A DNA stretch of 64,000 nucleotides. Source: Eremophila alpestris peregrina. Lineage: Eukaryota > Chordata > Aves > Passeriformes > Alaudidae. Location of the stretch: assembly GCA_009792885.1 (NCBI GenBank), contig WMCF01000035.1, positions 3,782,361 to 3,846,360 on the forward strand. Direction: 5' to 3'. The position numbers were made by a program, and so were the translations under genes. Below the pieces are notes generated by a model. It did no database searches. It was not told where the DNA came from and saw only the letters and a program-made list of their open reading frames with translations. Below are positions 13,301 to 27,800 of the stretch, piece by piece; within the stretch, counting starts at the first letter, position 1; each line of letters begins with the position of its first letter.

Positions 13301-16300
13301 ACTAATTTCTGTGGATGGGAAAAGTTAGATTTTTTTTTTAAATCCTGCCTGTGCTGTTTTTTCCCAAAGCCCTGCTTAGGGCTCTGTAGATTCAAACGCA
13401 GACACAGACATCGATCCTCAGTTTCAGGTTCACAGAGTGGTTTAAAATGTGCATCTTCTACAGCAAGTTCTCAAGGGAAACATAAATTTAAACATTTTTA
13501 AAGGCAAGTATGACTGACTTGACTCTGAACTCAGTAATAGAAGGCTGAACAGGAGCTGCTCCTGAGGAAATAAATTGAACAGTGAACATCTGTGTACAAA
13601 GCAGGGTATTTGTTTCATGTGTGATAGTTTCCCTTATGACTGCCTGGTCAGACCCAAAAGACATTAATCTTGCTCACTGTAGAAGATACTGTCTTTCCAT
13701 CACAGAAAAAACAAAATGAAATTATTTAGTGTATTTACTACAGAAGCAATTTCAATTAAGGCAGAGAACCAGAGAGACCTCTAAGTTTTCAATGTGAAAA
13801 ATGAAGCACTGCCAGTCTAAAATAAGATTGTGAGAGGTTAATTGCCAGAAATTTATAACAGTTGCTGTCTCCCAGTAGGAATGTTGTAGTGGACCTAGTG
13901 GTCCTTGAAAAGCTACATACCACTGGAGGCAGTAAGGGGATTTTGCTTTGGAGGTTTTCTAGTGTTACAAGCAAATGTGTTTGAAATAATAAGCAGTAGC
14001 TACAGTAACTGTCTTGACCCAAAGCAAAAGCAACGAGGTACTGGAATTGTGTCCATGTTGTGCTGTCTTGAAAGCAAAAGCAAATACTTGGGGAGGTCTT
14101 TGGTAGAGCCAAAATTGTGCAAGCCTCCTTTCTCTGTTGTGTTACAAAATCTAGCATGTCTTACAGGACAGCAAATTGATTTTAAATTCTGATTTAAAAT
14201 TTTGTGCAGTTTAGCTAATTACACATTCAATACCTAAGACGAACGGGAAAAGAGACTGGACATTTTGGTCTAGCAACTATCAAAATGGAAGGAAAAAAAA
14301 AGGTCCAAAAGAGAGAGATACTTTTTACTGCTTTCAGTGTGTGGAAAAATTAATAGGTAAAGAGAGTCTTTGATTGGAGGAAATTGTGTGTTCATTTGAT
14401 CCTTTGCAGCCAATTAATTGCTCCCAGCTTGCAGTGATCAAGAAGGCAGAAGCTCCTCAGCCAGGGCAGCACAGTGTGACAGCTGTCACTCAAGGAGCTC
14501 CTTCTCTGAGAGGCTGGCTTACATCAGGACCACTGTGTGCCTGGTTTGGGCTCTGGGCACTGATCTTCCTTCCAGAGAATCTTAATAGAAGGGTGGAAGG
14601 AAGGGTTGTGTTCCTGCTCTGTGTAAGCAGGATCAGCCCCAGGCAGAACCATTCACTGCCTGCAAAGGGACAGAAAGCTGGGATTAGAAACAGGGGCAAT
14701 GTCTGAGAACAAAGTTCTCAAGCCAGTGAGAAACCACACAAAGCTGGTGGATCATCACACCACTGCCAGAGGCTCAGTGGGATCCTTTGGTGATTAGTTA
14801 CCAATGATATTGTAAAGATATCTCTGACACACACCAAAATTCAAACAGTTTGTGACTTCACTGCTAATATGAGAACCCAAGCCATGTGTCAGGGCAAGGG
14901 AGTCAGCTGAGCAGACTCCAGGAGCCAGTCTTCCTGTGGAATCCTTGCTGGGAGCTATGCTTCAAACAGACCTCAGTCCCTTTGAAGGACAGCAGAGTGG
15001 TTTTCAGCATCCCTTTGGAACATCTCCGTGTGCAGAGCCATTTCAGCAATTTCTCCTCTCCTTAGATTGCAGTATGTATTGTAGCACTGAAGGTAATGTT
15101 AGAAAAACAGAGGGGAAATCCTCACTGCCATGTCTGCTTGGCACAGTCCCTTGGGTTCAGTCAGCACTACAGAGTGCCAGGATTCTGCAGTTGAAAGTAT
15201 CTTCTGTGTTGCTTGTATTTTCTTGTTCTGGTAGAATTCACATCTTCATGCATCAGTGACAAATGTATGCTTTCACTCAGATTGAGCAGAAGAGCCAGAA
15301 TTTCCAACTCTGGGATGGGTTATATTGTCACATCTAGGAAGGAGGGGACATGTATTTGCCCCACATTTAATTAAATCTTAAATTTAGTTGATCATATAAT
15401 CCTAAACTCTGTAGAAGAATGGTGACCTCTAAGGATTGTCTCCAAAAACCTAACACTGATACATGGCTGACAAGTCTCAGTGTGATACAAATCATTCTGG
15501 AGGGGAGTTTTGTAGAGGAAAAAAAAGAAAACTAAACTGAGGATATGGAAGGAATATGAGCATATGTGTATCTATTGTGAAGTAAATATATTTGGACTTT
15601 GGTTTGAAATCATACTGGAAACTTTGAATAGTCAGATATTAATTAGATACATTGCCCCATGAAAGGAAACTTCATTCTGCAGGTGCCATTTAGTCTATAA
15701 AGGTGAAAAAAAAAAAAGTCTATACTGGATCATTGTTCTGTTCCTGTGTTTATTTGCAATAGGTGATGTTTTTATCTGGCTTTCATCTCTCTGTCCAAAA
15801 CTCTTATCATGAGGTCAGTCAAGCTAGGAAGGTTGCAGAGAGATTGAAAAAACAAAACTATGCTTGAGAAAGCTCTTGTGTGCAGAAATAGCTGTCTTAT
15901 GTAGCTATGTTGGGAGTCTGGAGGTTCCATGCCTAGAAAATTATTTGTTAGTGATGAGCTCTAAGCCTCTTCCCTGGAGAAAAAGCCTGGATTGCTATGA
16001 GCAGAATGGTGAGACACTGTAGATTCCGTGTTTTCAGTGTGCCCAGACCAAACATCATCTGTCCCACACAATAAACAGTGCCCATTCTTTTGGCAGCTGT
16101 TTGTATGTTTTTAAAGCAGTAGAAGAGTGGAGATGACAGAGCTGAAATAGTTTTATTCCTTTCACTGATGCAGCAAAAAGAAACAGAGCAAAGAAGGCTG
16201 AGGTCACACTGTGGGAGCAGAGGAGATGGACAGCAAATGCCTGCTCTGCCTGTAAAGTTGGCAAATTCTAAACAAATGAGTTACTGTGGGGGAGGCTGAG

Positions 16301-17400
16301 CCTTAGGATAAAAATAGAAAATTTAGAACAAAAAAATCTAGTTGTGTCCAGGGAAACCCAATCATGTGCTAATTCAACATCCAAAGTAATGGGACTGGTA
16401 TAATGAAGTTTGATGATATCTGCAGGTTCTCCTTATGGCATATGCAAGTTAATAAGTAAATAATACTAAAATTCCTATCTAGGTGGGGTTTTTCTACTTC
16501 TCCTTCAATCCCAGTATGTCACCCTATCTTAACAAATTAAATGGCTTTAAAGAAATTGATAGTAGCCTTTAAAAGAACTGACAGTTGTCACTTGGAGCAT
16601 ATTGCTATAATAATCCAACTGGGACATTGTTATTCTGTTCTTGTGTCTCCAAATACACTCATGAAGTAGATACATGGTTGATTTCTTTATATTGTCTTCA
16701 GTTTCAATTTGAGGCTGGACCTTTTAAAACTTTTTTCCAGCTCTCTTTCAACAGCAGAAATTCAATAGATTTTGAGTAAATGAAGGATGAGCCATCTTGC
16801 TGCATGCACACATTTCTGGGTAGGGTTTCTGAAAAATCATGAAATCAATGGCATTTCAGATAGATGTTTTTCAAAGACCCGTGGAATTTCAGCTGTGTAA
16901 TTATGAGTACAGTTAATGCAAACCACATAACAAATTCTTTGCCCTTGCAGTTTGGTGGCACAGCTCAGGCACCTGACAGTGGTCCTGTTGGTGCTGCAGC
17001 CCAGTCATGCCACCCTGGGTTGTGCTGCAGAGGATCAGGGCACCTGCAAGGAGCTGTGTAGATCAGGGCTGTGATGGATGGCAGTGACTTCAGCAAAAGT
17101 ACTCTTCAGGGTTCCTTGTTTGAGTAGCTCTTCCTGCAGTGTTTTTTTAATACTGAACTCAGTTCTTGCTTTTCCTTCTTGTTTTCCTCTTCCCCCTGCA
17201 CTGCTGAATCCTTCTAATTCCACCTTTAATTGTAGGATGTCTGCAGTTAATAATGGCTGTCATGTATTCCAGGTTTTAAAAGGCCATAAACTCAGAAGAA
17301 TGGGCTGAAATAGCTGAGTTAAAAGGCTTGTTAAAGATGCTATCTGTGTGCAGAATCCAATTCATGGGCATGTTAAAAGACATCAGATTTTCCTCTAGAG
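4376..17400 (+). other. ZMIZ1: ZMIZ1 intron, proximal part
   Basis: This is AT-rich, CpG-poor unique sequence with no exon I can support. A T/G-rich low-complexity patch lies at about 5551-5589, and a 12-bp A run at 15706-15717. A block of higher G+C at about 6880-7600 holds overlapping open frames on both strands (up to 195 codons on +), but no protein family is recognisable. Short frames at 10.8-11.1, 13.8-14.2 and 14.4-15.3 kb look like chance. I looked for the next ZMIZ1 exon (expected to begin with residues ALLSSWCEE) and did not find it. Confidence 0.75.
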
Positions 17401-18184
17401 GTGTTTAGCAGAAATGCCTGGCAGGAGCTGAAGCTTTCATCTTGCTGTTTTGCTCTAGTTTTGCTCTAGTGCTGTGGAGGTCCCTCATTGTCTTTTTACC
17501 TCAGGGTCTTGAGCCCTTGTTTCTGATGACTGGATCCATGGTGTTCATGTTCTCTTCATTCTCCATGCAGTTTTGGTACTGGGGATTTCTGTTTGCTTTG
17601 CTTTGGTCTTGTTTATTTGTTTCGTTTTTAAAAATGAATTTAATGCCTTATTATTTTGTGACTGTTTTTACATGGCCTTAAAATATCCCAGATTTTGGGA
17701 CCTAAAGGCCATCATTCAAATGAACAAATAAGACATTTACAGGCTCTTCCACACTGCGAGAATGAGCAACACTGTGAAAGGATTCCTGTATAAGTTTAAT
17801 TTGTCTGTGAAGTAGCTGCTTACTTGTAAGTTTTCATTAATAGTGTGTGGAACACTACTTTTAGCTCTTCACGGAAATGGAAAAAAGTTCTATCTTAAAA
17901 AAGTGACTAACAAAGAGAAAGACTGGATCACCACATGTTCTTCAACCATGAAACTATCATTATTCTGGAAAGTACTTAGGTCTATGCCTATTTTTTGAGA
18001 CAGCTTTGCTTCTTTTTGCATGTTATGAGTGAAGATGAGTTGTTCAAGTGAACAGAACCTTAGCAGTGATCCTACAGTCACTGCAAAGAATAAATGAGGG
18101 GCAAAGACAAAGGGCCAAATTAAAATCAACAAGATTCTATTCAGATGTGCTCTGCTTCAGCAAGCACATATCTAATTATAAGCA

Positions 18185-18270
18185 CAGAAGTAGGCTCACT
18201 GACGTCAAAGTTAATTAAACTACTTAAATTTAGGCACATGCTTAAATTCTTTGCTGAATCAGTATTTTTG
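18185..18270 (+). repeat. Ancient amniote/sauropsid dispersed repeat fragment
   Basis: The segment has the order 'cactgacgtcaaag ... ttaggcacatgcttaaattctttgctgaatc' in broken form. I recognise this as a decayed copy of a dispersed repeat common in birds and reptiles, whose intact form carries 'cacatgcttaag' followed by 'tgctttgctgga'. I cannot name the family with certainty. The copy is degenerate, so it is old. Recognition is by eye and the ends are approximate. Confidence 0.5.
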
Positions 18271-21200
18271 AGCCAATGGGACAGCATTGCTGGTCCAAGG
18301 CATGATTTTTGTGGGTGGGAAGGAGTTTAAACTCCCCCTTTCTTCCATCAGTTCTTCTGAGGTCTGCTGGCATTTTATTTGAGTCCCAGTGGTGGAGGAA
18401 AGTGTCAATATGTTCAAGTTCCTTAGAGTGTTTGCTAACAATACCCAAACCTGGCAGTTGGATCTCTGGTATTTTTAAGGCATATTTCCTCCATATAGTG
18501 TGTTCTGCAGGATGGCAGGACTGTGCCCAGCACAGTAACCATTCCAGCTTTGTTCTTTCTGATGCCACTTCTATGAAATGAATCCTTTTGTCCAGTCTCT
18601 GAAAGACAAAATACTAATTCATTTTCATAACAAAAAAATGAAGAAAATGTGTAGACAGAAGTGTTAAATGAAGAGTGTCAGTCATACAGGAGCAGTTTTG
18701 TTTCCATTGATTTCACAGATTATTTTAGTTTATGATGTCATAAATAAACAAGCCATTATTTGTTGGCCTTGGATCATTAAGGGCCTAATAAGAATTTCCC
18801 CTGTAGGAATATGAAGGACAACAGGATACTTCTTGCACAGGAGCACACAGGAGGATTTCAGCCATGTTGTGTAAATGAGCTGGGGCTGGTTGTGAGCTTT
18901 TAACTGTGGTCCCTGCCTGAGTAACACAGTAGAGTTGCCCTGATGTGGTAGCAAGGGATTAATCAAGGAGGTGCACTGCAAAAGATCAGATTTCTTGTAC
19001 TAGGTAAAACTCATGCCATGGGGACTTAGGGTCTGCAAAGGAAGCTAATTGAGTCATCAACAGGAATAAGTTCCAAAGAGAAAAGCAGGTAAGAGAGCTA
19101 AATAAATCTAGATGTGTGTTTTAAAAGGTATTCAACATTTTGTTCATGTGTACATAACCTACTAATCATTTTCACCTGGTGCACGAGTTGAAAGCTTAAG
19201 TTAGATCATCTTCATTTACATACCAGAAAATGACATGTATTAATTGATGTATTCATATCTTTGTGATTAAAAAAAATATATAAAAATCACTTTCCCTCCT
19301 AGTGACATCTGTATCAATTTTGCCAGCATACAAGCATGACAGAAGTGTGGAACTATGTCTATTCATTGTGGTAACAAGGATCAAAGTGGGGACATGGTCA
19401 TTTTGGACATAGAAGTTGTCTGAATGCTTAACAGGTTACAGTAGAGCATGTAGTAAAATCACCTAAGTGGGTAGATTTAATTATGATTAGATCATGTTAC
19501 TGGAGGTCTTGAGTCACAGCTGGGGCTTCACTAGAGACTTTTTTTCTCTCTTCTTCACAGCTCTCTATCTGGATTTGCATTCTCAATTTCCCTGGGTGCT
19601 TCAGAGGGTTATAGCAGGAGGCTGTTACAGACACCCTGCAGTCTCTTGAAACATGAGGGCTTTGAAATCTTTGTTTAGAAGTGTCTCAAATATCGGTATT
19701 TGAGATTGTTTAAAAACAGTTGAAGAGAGAAAGCATTCATTTGCCAGCCACAAGGAAGAGTTCTTTGAGGAGCAGTTGCCATGCTTCATTCTTTTCTTTC
19801 TACCTTTCCATTTCTGGGGAGGCAGTTAGGGGACAGTTCAGTCTGTTTTTAACACTGGCATTGCAGAGAGCAAGAGCAGGAAGCAGCCTTTGGACTCTAA
19901 GAAAGACTCCTGTCATCATGGGAAACAAGTGTCCAAAGTGCACATGTGTGCAGGGTGTGAGCAGTTTGAATCTTCCCATGATGGGTAAATAACTTCGGGA
20001 TTCAAAAGGCAAATCACATATTCTTATTGGAGAAGCTAGAGTGGGATATCTCCACAAAGCATTGCTTTCTGACCTTTAAAGCTGTTACCTCCAGGGCAGA
20101 GTGAAGCAGGATATGTGCCTCACTATTGACTGTGACATTTCTGTCCTAAAAATAGAACACTACAATCCCTTGCTGGTTCAGACCAGCACCCTCTGTGGGT
20201 ATGTGATATTCACACAGGCCTCAATTTTTACAGGGTTTTAGTAGCTGGATATCCAGATGGAATAAATGCTAAAGGCCTCAGATTGGGAAAACAAGGTGGA
20301 AAAAGAGGTAGGAAAGTACCTCACTGTGTTTTTGCTTGCTGTAGTGTAGAAAATGTTTCCTGTGGAAACCTACAGCTTCATCTGAGTCTGCTGAGATCAG
20401 AGATAACTAATCTACCTAGAGGATCCTTCAGCCATGGAAAGTGGCTGCACAAATCTGTGTAAACCAGGGGATCTTTTCTATCTCCTTGATTTACATAGTT
20501 AAGAGTTATTAGAGTCTTAACTACAAGCATAGGAGTCTATTCTGCACCAGAATAAATGCTTTGTCTTTTATACTCAAGGTAAACTGGTGGTTGTATTTTT
20601 ATTTTTGAGCATGTTTTGTCTATATGCAGAAATCAAGCATTTTTATTAATACATTCCGTTTCTTGCTAGTTTTGATGGCTGTAAAAGACAGTAAGTGTGA
20701 ATTTACACTGAACTGGTTGAACACTGGTCAGGAAATGTAAAAATTGCATGATGCATTTATTTATTTTCCAGCCAACACTGTCAGTCATCCAATGCCATGC
20801 AAAACAAAGGTACCTTTCCTGTTTAGTGGAATTCGTGCTGACCTTCATGTAAATGAAGGTTGCTCATTTAATATCAGTATAGAATGGTAACATATGGGAG
20901 TTACTGATCATGGGAATACTAACAGAAGAAACTTTATTCAGTGGGACATTGAGCTTGGGCAAGCTGACATGTTTAGGTGGAGTTCAAATTCCCTCTTACT
21001 AAATCTGTTCAGCTACCTACATCTTAATCAAATCTGGATAAATCTTTTCAGTGTTTTCAAGACCACACTAGCTTTGGATGTTGGGGAGGACCCCTTCAGT
21101 GCCCTGAGAAGGAACAGACACTGTTTCAACTGCAGCACAAGGGACTGTGTCAGATCCCCTTCCAACTACTGAGACAACACAGTGGAAGCAGAAACTAGAA

Positions 21201-22560
21201 CATTACAGTTCCTTGGGGAAGATGCAAATAGAGTAGGGGAATAGTCATTAGTATGGTTTGGGCAGGTAAACACAAGCACTTGTGTTAATCCACCAGTCAC
21301 CTGCACAGAGGAGACTTTCAGCTGAAGATCTGTTTGAGTGAACTGAGGGACCAGACTTCTGTGTGTGCTTGTCATCTTGGAGAGCTGTTTGCTCTTCTTT
21401 CAGAGATGGGGAGAGGGGACAAGCAATCACTGTGTTTCACAGAAGATAGGCTCATCCCTTCTAACCCACCTACTGCTTCTACCCTGCTGAACTTCCAGTG
21501 TTACAAGGAGGTCATTGTGAGTCTGTAACTTCTGAGCTGAGGAAACACATTCTTCACATTAATAAGCAGTTTCCCACAACAAATAGCAATGGGAACTTTT
21601 GGGTCCTTCATTGGAAAGAATGATACTAATTGTTTTGCCATAATAAAGTGGCTAATAGGAGCTCCTTCCCCACATCCCCCTTTTCCAGGTCAGTGTGGCA
21701 CATTCCAATTTGTGTTTGCTTTGAGGCACAGGAGGAATCCCACATGGAGGGGGAGGGTGGTTTTCTCATGCTCAAGCATGCAACCCAGTGAGCCTTTTAC
21801 TTTCTGCATGTACCCCAGTTTCAGGGTAGCTGGGAGGATTCTGGGTTTCCCCCCACATGCTGAAAAAATGCAGCATTCTTTGTTTTTCCATCACAAATGA
21901 ACTGAAACCCGTAATCTCTGTTCTGAGCAGAAGTGATTAAAATAGTGTGGAACAGATGGTTTAAAAGCTGCCAAAGACTGAATCTTTTGCTGTTTTGTTT
22001 CTTGAAACAACTACATTAATTCCTGAGTCAGCTTTGAGGGTACCATCATAACTTACCTGAGATGAGACCAGCATGCTTATTTCTCTGACTGCTAATTAAT
22101 AGCAACTAATTTATTTAATTTTTTTAATTAAAAAAAATGTGTGCTAAAAGCTGAGATAATATATTTTCATGCAGGACAAAAATTGAAGTCTTTCATGGAG
22201 CTTTTAACAATATTTTTTTCTTGAAAATTTTGCTACTTGTGTTATGGTTCATTCCATGGAGGGGAAAACTGTGTTCCATTCTACTGGAATGACTACTTCA
22301 AAATGGTCTTTGGTTTTGGTACTCAGGGTGTGTGAGTTTGGTGGTTTGAATACATTGATTTGTACACAGAAATTTCCAGACAACCTTGTGATTCAGAAAC
22401 CCCTCATAAAGCTATCAAGTGTCATGTGCATTCCCTGCTGTTCCAGGTGATACCTTCCACTGAAGGCTTGAGACCAGGGGACTTGCAAACAACAGAACTG
22501 TATCCTCCCCAGTGCATGTTGTGAAACAGCATCTTGCGCTTTTGAGCTGCCTTTGTTGAT

Positions 22561-22614
22561 TGGTTTGTTTGTTTGTTTGGATTTTTTGGGGTTTTTTTGT
22601 TTTGTTTTGTTTTC
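22561..22614. repeat. (GTTT)n / (GTTTT)n low-complexity tract
   Basis: A (GTTT) run at about 22563-22579 is followed, after a T/G-rich gap, by a (GTTTT) run at about 22600-22613. Read on the - strand this is an (AAAC)/(AAAAC) tract of the kind that can derive from an old retroposon poly(A) tail. I could not recognise a retroposon body beside it. Confidence 0.7.
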
Positions 22615-24792
22615 ATAAAGCCATAGTCTGTAGCTTAAATCAAAGAAAGACTTTTTTGCTGTCAAGCCAAAGCATGTCAGCTCTAGGAGTGAATGTGTGA
22701 TGGCACAACACACCATACTGGCCTCTTCCAAGTCTTTCACTTCTGCCATGGAGCTACTCCAGCAGTTTTATGGGCTGAAAATTATGACAAGGTCTTTGGA
22801 TATTCCTAGACACCATTGGTTTACTAATGCTACTTATAGTGATTTTATGTAGCAGTTCTCTGCTCTCAGGTCTGACATCCACTTGTGAAAGATTTTTAGA
22901 GACTGATTTTGTCAATTTAGAGAAATACTTGCTGATATAATTTTTGTGAAACCTTGTGATTTTCCTCTTGTTTTATAAACTCTGCATGAGCTGAACCATT
23001 AGCATTTTGTTGACTTGATCCTAATTGAATTTAAAGTTTTCAATCAGTAATCTTCCTTGCAAAGTAACATTTATTTTTGCACATTTGTAAAATAGTGCAA
23101 AACTCCAACCTGCGTACAATACAATAGTAAATGACTTCTAGAAAGGAAGGGTAGCAAAACCAGGCAGAATTTGTATTTTTATGTAAGCATGTTTTTAATT
23201 TTGTTAAGTTTGCAGTTTTAAATTAGAATTTGAGAGATGTAGTAACTGTCTGATTTCTGTAGATGATGCTGTGCTTAAGCAAAGCAATTTTGAAAAATGA
23301 AAGTCTTGCTGAATGTTTCCTGAAACTGATGACCACCTCCACTCACAGTGATGGGAACTGATCTGTTTGCCCAACTTGTTTCTTCCCAGTATCATCTCCC
23401 CAAGCAGTAAAACCTGAGCTGGATGTTGTTTTTGTCTGGGCTCTTCTGTGAAGTAAAGAACCTGGTTTCTGAGAGATGTAACTGGAAATCAGGAGGCAGC
23501 CAGTTGCTCAGGTCTGGGCTCAGCAATGCCACTGCAAGTTGGAGACTTGGATTCTGGGACTCTGTCCCCTGGCTCTTCTCAGTGCAAGACTTGTGCTGTT
23601 GGATATGCTGTAGGTGGAGTTGCTAAACCTGAGTTGTTGCAGTACACCTGAGACCCTGAACTGAGTAATGGTTTACATTTTAAATATTTATTCTGTTTTG
23701 CTTTGTTTCCCTAAGGGTTTAAAGGCTTGATACTAAATTGGTGTGGTTTTCCCTGGTTTTTTTTTCCCTTGAAGGAATGCAGTATCTCTTGTTGGTCAAA
23801 CCTTGTTTAATGGCCTTGATATCTCTTCATGAGCTTACCAATTATTTTCTAAGGCACAGGAAGGCAAGTGAGAGGAGAGGAAGGTTTTTGAAGGTTCTCT
23901 TTTGAAAGTTCTGGTTTTGTTTATTTTTAAAATTCTCCTAAATACTCATACTAGGAAGTGACATAATTGCATAGACTTTCAATTTCCTCAAGGCTCTGTG
24001 TGGTCTTCATCCACCTTCTCAGATGTTGGCTACAGATGTTTAAAATCACTTCCTCCCAATTAAACATCTGCTCTGAAGTGACCAAGTGTAAGACCACATG
24101 TGTCTGAAAGGCCAATGTACACACCAGCAGTTTTTGCTAGTAGATATGGTGGAAACATTTTCCCTTGCCTCAGCTTTCAATGCAGTGAGAAATTGCTCTG
24201 CTTATTGAACTCCATGGGGCAGACTGGGTGCTGGTTTTAAGGACACATTTAAAAATGCCCTGCATCTTCTGTGTAAGTATTTGGGATGTTTCTTGTTCAA
24301 GGTTGTCACTTGCTCTACCATCTAAGGGTTAGTTGCTGTCCACTTAGGATCTTTTTAGATCAAAAGTAGTGATGTGAGTTGATATGGTAACATTACTATT
24401 TAATTAGAGGGACTATGAAAAAAACCCTCTATTTTCATATTATAAAAACTTTTTCTTTTAATTTGGTGCAGTATGTCTGTTTTACCAAATGAGGATTAAT
24501 GTAGCCAGTCTCATTCTTTGATCAATGCCTAGTAGTCCTTTCCTGAACTGGCCTCAGGGTAGATGTATGCAAGAGAAAAAGTGAATAAATGGTAATAGCA
24601 GTACTGTAACTGGGAGAGGAATGGAGAAAATAATAGATTTTTTTAGAATTGGTTTTCAGAAGTAAAATATTGAATATTGATGACATTAGGTAAAGGTAAC
24701 AAAAGATTAAACTAAATTAATTTCTGAAGATGTCAGAGAAAAATAATGGGTTTGTGCCATGGGAGAAAAACCATTAAAAAGGAAGCAGTGGC

Positions 24793-24809
24793 AAAAAAAA
24801 AAAAAAAAA
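24793..24809. repeat. Poly(A) tract, 17 bp
   Basis: This is an uninterrupted A run in otherwise ordinary intron. It could be a retroposon tail or a simple mononucleotide repeat. No matching body or target-site duplication was recognised. Confidence 0.8.
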
Positions 24810-27800
24810 GTTTGCTGATAGAAATTCATCAATTTACAGCTAAATTAAAACCTATATGGAAAATGAACTTAATATACATATAAGAGTTTATGCATGTTTC
24901 TGAGGTACTGTGCTGTTAGATAGTATCATTCTATAGGTTGTTACTCCTTTTGTTACATCTCAGTCTGCAGACATGCGAGCAGGTGGTGAAACAATGATGT
25001 GCTTTGCTGTGTCAGTGCTGTGAAGTCAATGTTTTTAAGGAATTTTTTGGAGAGGGGAGGAAGGCAGTGGGGAAAAACAGTAAGTGAGAAACAGCCTGAA
25101 TTCCACCTGTAAGATAATGTTTCAGGGGCACAGCCTACTGACTAAGCTTTAAATGACAACTATAAAGTGAAACGTTTTCAAAAATGTACATTTGTCAAAG
25201 CAGAATCCCTAAGCATGCAATTCTCTGAGTTCAAGATGCTGAATTTGGCCATGTAGGCATGAGAGCTGAGCTGTGCCCAGTGTGCTCATCGTGTGTGTGC
25301 TGCTGAACAGCTCCTGATGGTAACGAGGTAACCCAGGCGTCAGCACAGCCCAAAGCAGAGCAAAAGGCCACTTAGTGAACAGAGTTGGAGACTCAGCTGT
25401 TATAGTCACATCCGTGATTATTGTCTTTTTAAAAGAAAGAATTATATCACTCAAAGCCTTCTTAAATGCATAATGTTACCTTCTTAAACAAGTTATTGAA
25501 ACACATAGTTCTTGCCTTGATCTGTTTATTAGTGAGCTAAACATTTGTTCCATTGACTACCGGCTGTAGTCAATGTGCTCTCTGTCCTGAGGAGGTGACA
25601 TCATCTGCTGCAGTCACCAGAGAAGAAAGTGCAGAATGTTCAAAGGATGTAATCTGTGGTTTTTCTGGTGCCCTGAAGCAGCACTGGTTGGTTGTAGTGT
25701 TGATGCTACTCACTGGCACTCTCATAGATCCCATATGAGATCAGTGCCATTTGTGCTAAGAAACTCTGCACACATTTTTAAGGTCCTTCCTATGAATAAC
25801 TTCTACTGAGATAGACAGGAAAGAGAGTAAGGGAAGGCAAGAGCTGGAAAAGAAGAGGTGGGAACTGAGTTAATCCTGTCAGAGAACTGGGAACTGCTGT
25901 CTTGAGTCTCCCCACTGCCTTTGTCATGCCATTGTTTTTCTGTTAGTGCCTTTTTTGAGAGAGAAGATAAAAAATTTAGAGTTAATGGTTGTGAAGCTTC
26001 CTCCTGGATTTGAGGTTGGGTTCTTAAAGATGAGGAACCTCCTGTGGGAATGGACAGTGTTAACTCAGTCACAAGAGCTTTTAGACTAATTCCAGTTTGC
26101 TACCGTGAGGTCTTGTCTGAGAGCAGCCAGAAACCCAATTTAACCAAGCATCTCAGTTTAAGGATCATGCTTTTATGAGACTGTTCAGGGCAATGCAGGG
26201 AGTGACAGAAGGGATCCAGGGGACTGAGTGCTCTGTATCAGTACCTGACTCAGTGCCCCCAGAGCAGTGACCTTCTCACCCTCTGCCCATGGGATTCACC
26301 AACAGTGCTGTCACTATCCCTGCAGTGAGGATAGCAGGCAAGCAGTGGATTTGCTGTTAAGCACTGCTGTCATCGATTACATTAATGTGTTGAATTCCTC
26401 CCAAGCAGGGCTCAAGTGGCGACACAGTGACTTCTTTCCTTTTTCATCTCTCTGTTTACTGTCTTTGTAAATAAAAGCTATTGTATTTGGGGTTGGGTAC
26501 TGCTTTTATTTCATAAAATGCTGGGCAAGAATGCCTTCTTTCCTATGTCTCTTTCTTTTTTTCATGTATAAATGCAGAAAGGAAAGTGTGCCAGGTTGCT
26601 TGGGAGAATTTGGTCTAATTTGGAGGAATCCCCAGTGTGACTGCCTCCTCAAAGCACACCTCAGTCATGAAAGCTGTTCCTTCTCCTTGCTGCTGCTGCC
26701 TCCCAGGAGGCAATAACAGGGGTGGTTGCTCCCCCATCTTGGCTGCTCCTCCCAAGGGCACCACTTGCTGCTCTGGCAGTTAAAAGAATGTATAGATTTT
26801 CCTTCAGATTCCCACTCCATGTTTGAGTTTACTTGCTGGCTTGCATTGCAGCTGATTGACACAGTCATCTTCAGCAGTGTTCTGCACACTACAGAAGTGT
26901 TGTTTTCCCACAGATTTTATTTCTTGCCTTTGCATTCCTCTGTCTGCAGGATGAGTACCCTGAAAGAGCATTGTTGCTTAAATATCAGCTCTTTAATCTG
27001 ATGTAATTATTTAGAGAATGTTTTCATGTTTTTGATGAAATAAGATATCTCAGTCAATACTTTGTCTGAAAGCAATATAAATATTTTATCAGAATCATGT
27101 AAATTGTGTTACACATTTTAGATGGTTTAGGGTGGTTATTTGCCTTCCTGTGGCATTCTGTAGGGATTCAGGCCCTTTTTTTTTTTTATGTCCACGAATT
27201 ATTCTTGCAGTTGTATAAGACAGTGTCAAAGTCTCAAGAATTTAGTTGTACTTCTAAAGCTAAAAGTTAACAAACAGTACTGATCATTTCTGTTATAAAG
27301 ATATTCTAATCCTCCTTGTGTCTCTGGGCAGTGGTATAACTCCAGTGATTAGTCATAAGAAAATTACTTACATTGGACTCATACATCTTCAGTTTAGTTC
27401 ATCTCTCCCTGCAGCCCTGGTGATATTTAAAACAAAATGTTGATTTGATCCATGGTTTGGTTTTCTTTATTTCTCATCATAAATTGACAGAATCGGTATG
27501 TTTATTCCCAGAGTACAGGAACTACTTACATGGGTCTGCTGCTTTTGCTTTTAAGTAACTCCACTTTTAAAGATACAGAAGGTTTTTTTCCTGATGCTCT
27601 GTTACTTTATTTTGGAAAAAATATTCAGTAATTTGAATGAAGTTGCAGCAGAAAAAACCAAGCCAAGAATGTGTTTGTATGTGGATATATTTTTCATCTG
27701 GAGGCCAATGGAGAGAGAACAGGTCAATAGGCATGCACTGGGTCAGAAGTGTTACCATATATGACATTGCCTGGAAGCCAATAAAAAACTGAAGCAAGAG

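Noticed and set aside
13789..14192. 122-codon - and 95-codon + overlapping frames
   Set aside because: Mutually antisense, no motif, ordinary intronic composition.
14640..14700. Possible MIR fragment ('gctgggattagaaac')
   Set aside because: Only one box resembles MIR, with no collinear second box.
18242..18568. 108-codon - strand open frame
   Set aside because: It overlaps the ancient dispersed repeat and has no recognisable protein similarity.
21060..21170. Possible CR1 3' end ('gggactgtgtcagatccccttccaac')
   Set aside because: Only a short resemblance to the CR1 tail. The surrounding order of CR1 boxes is missing, and there is no terminal ATTCTRTG repeat.
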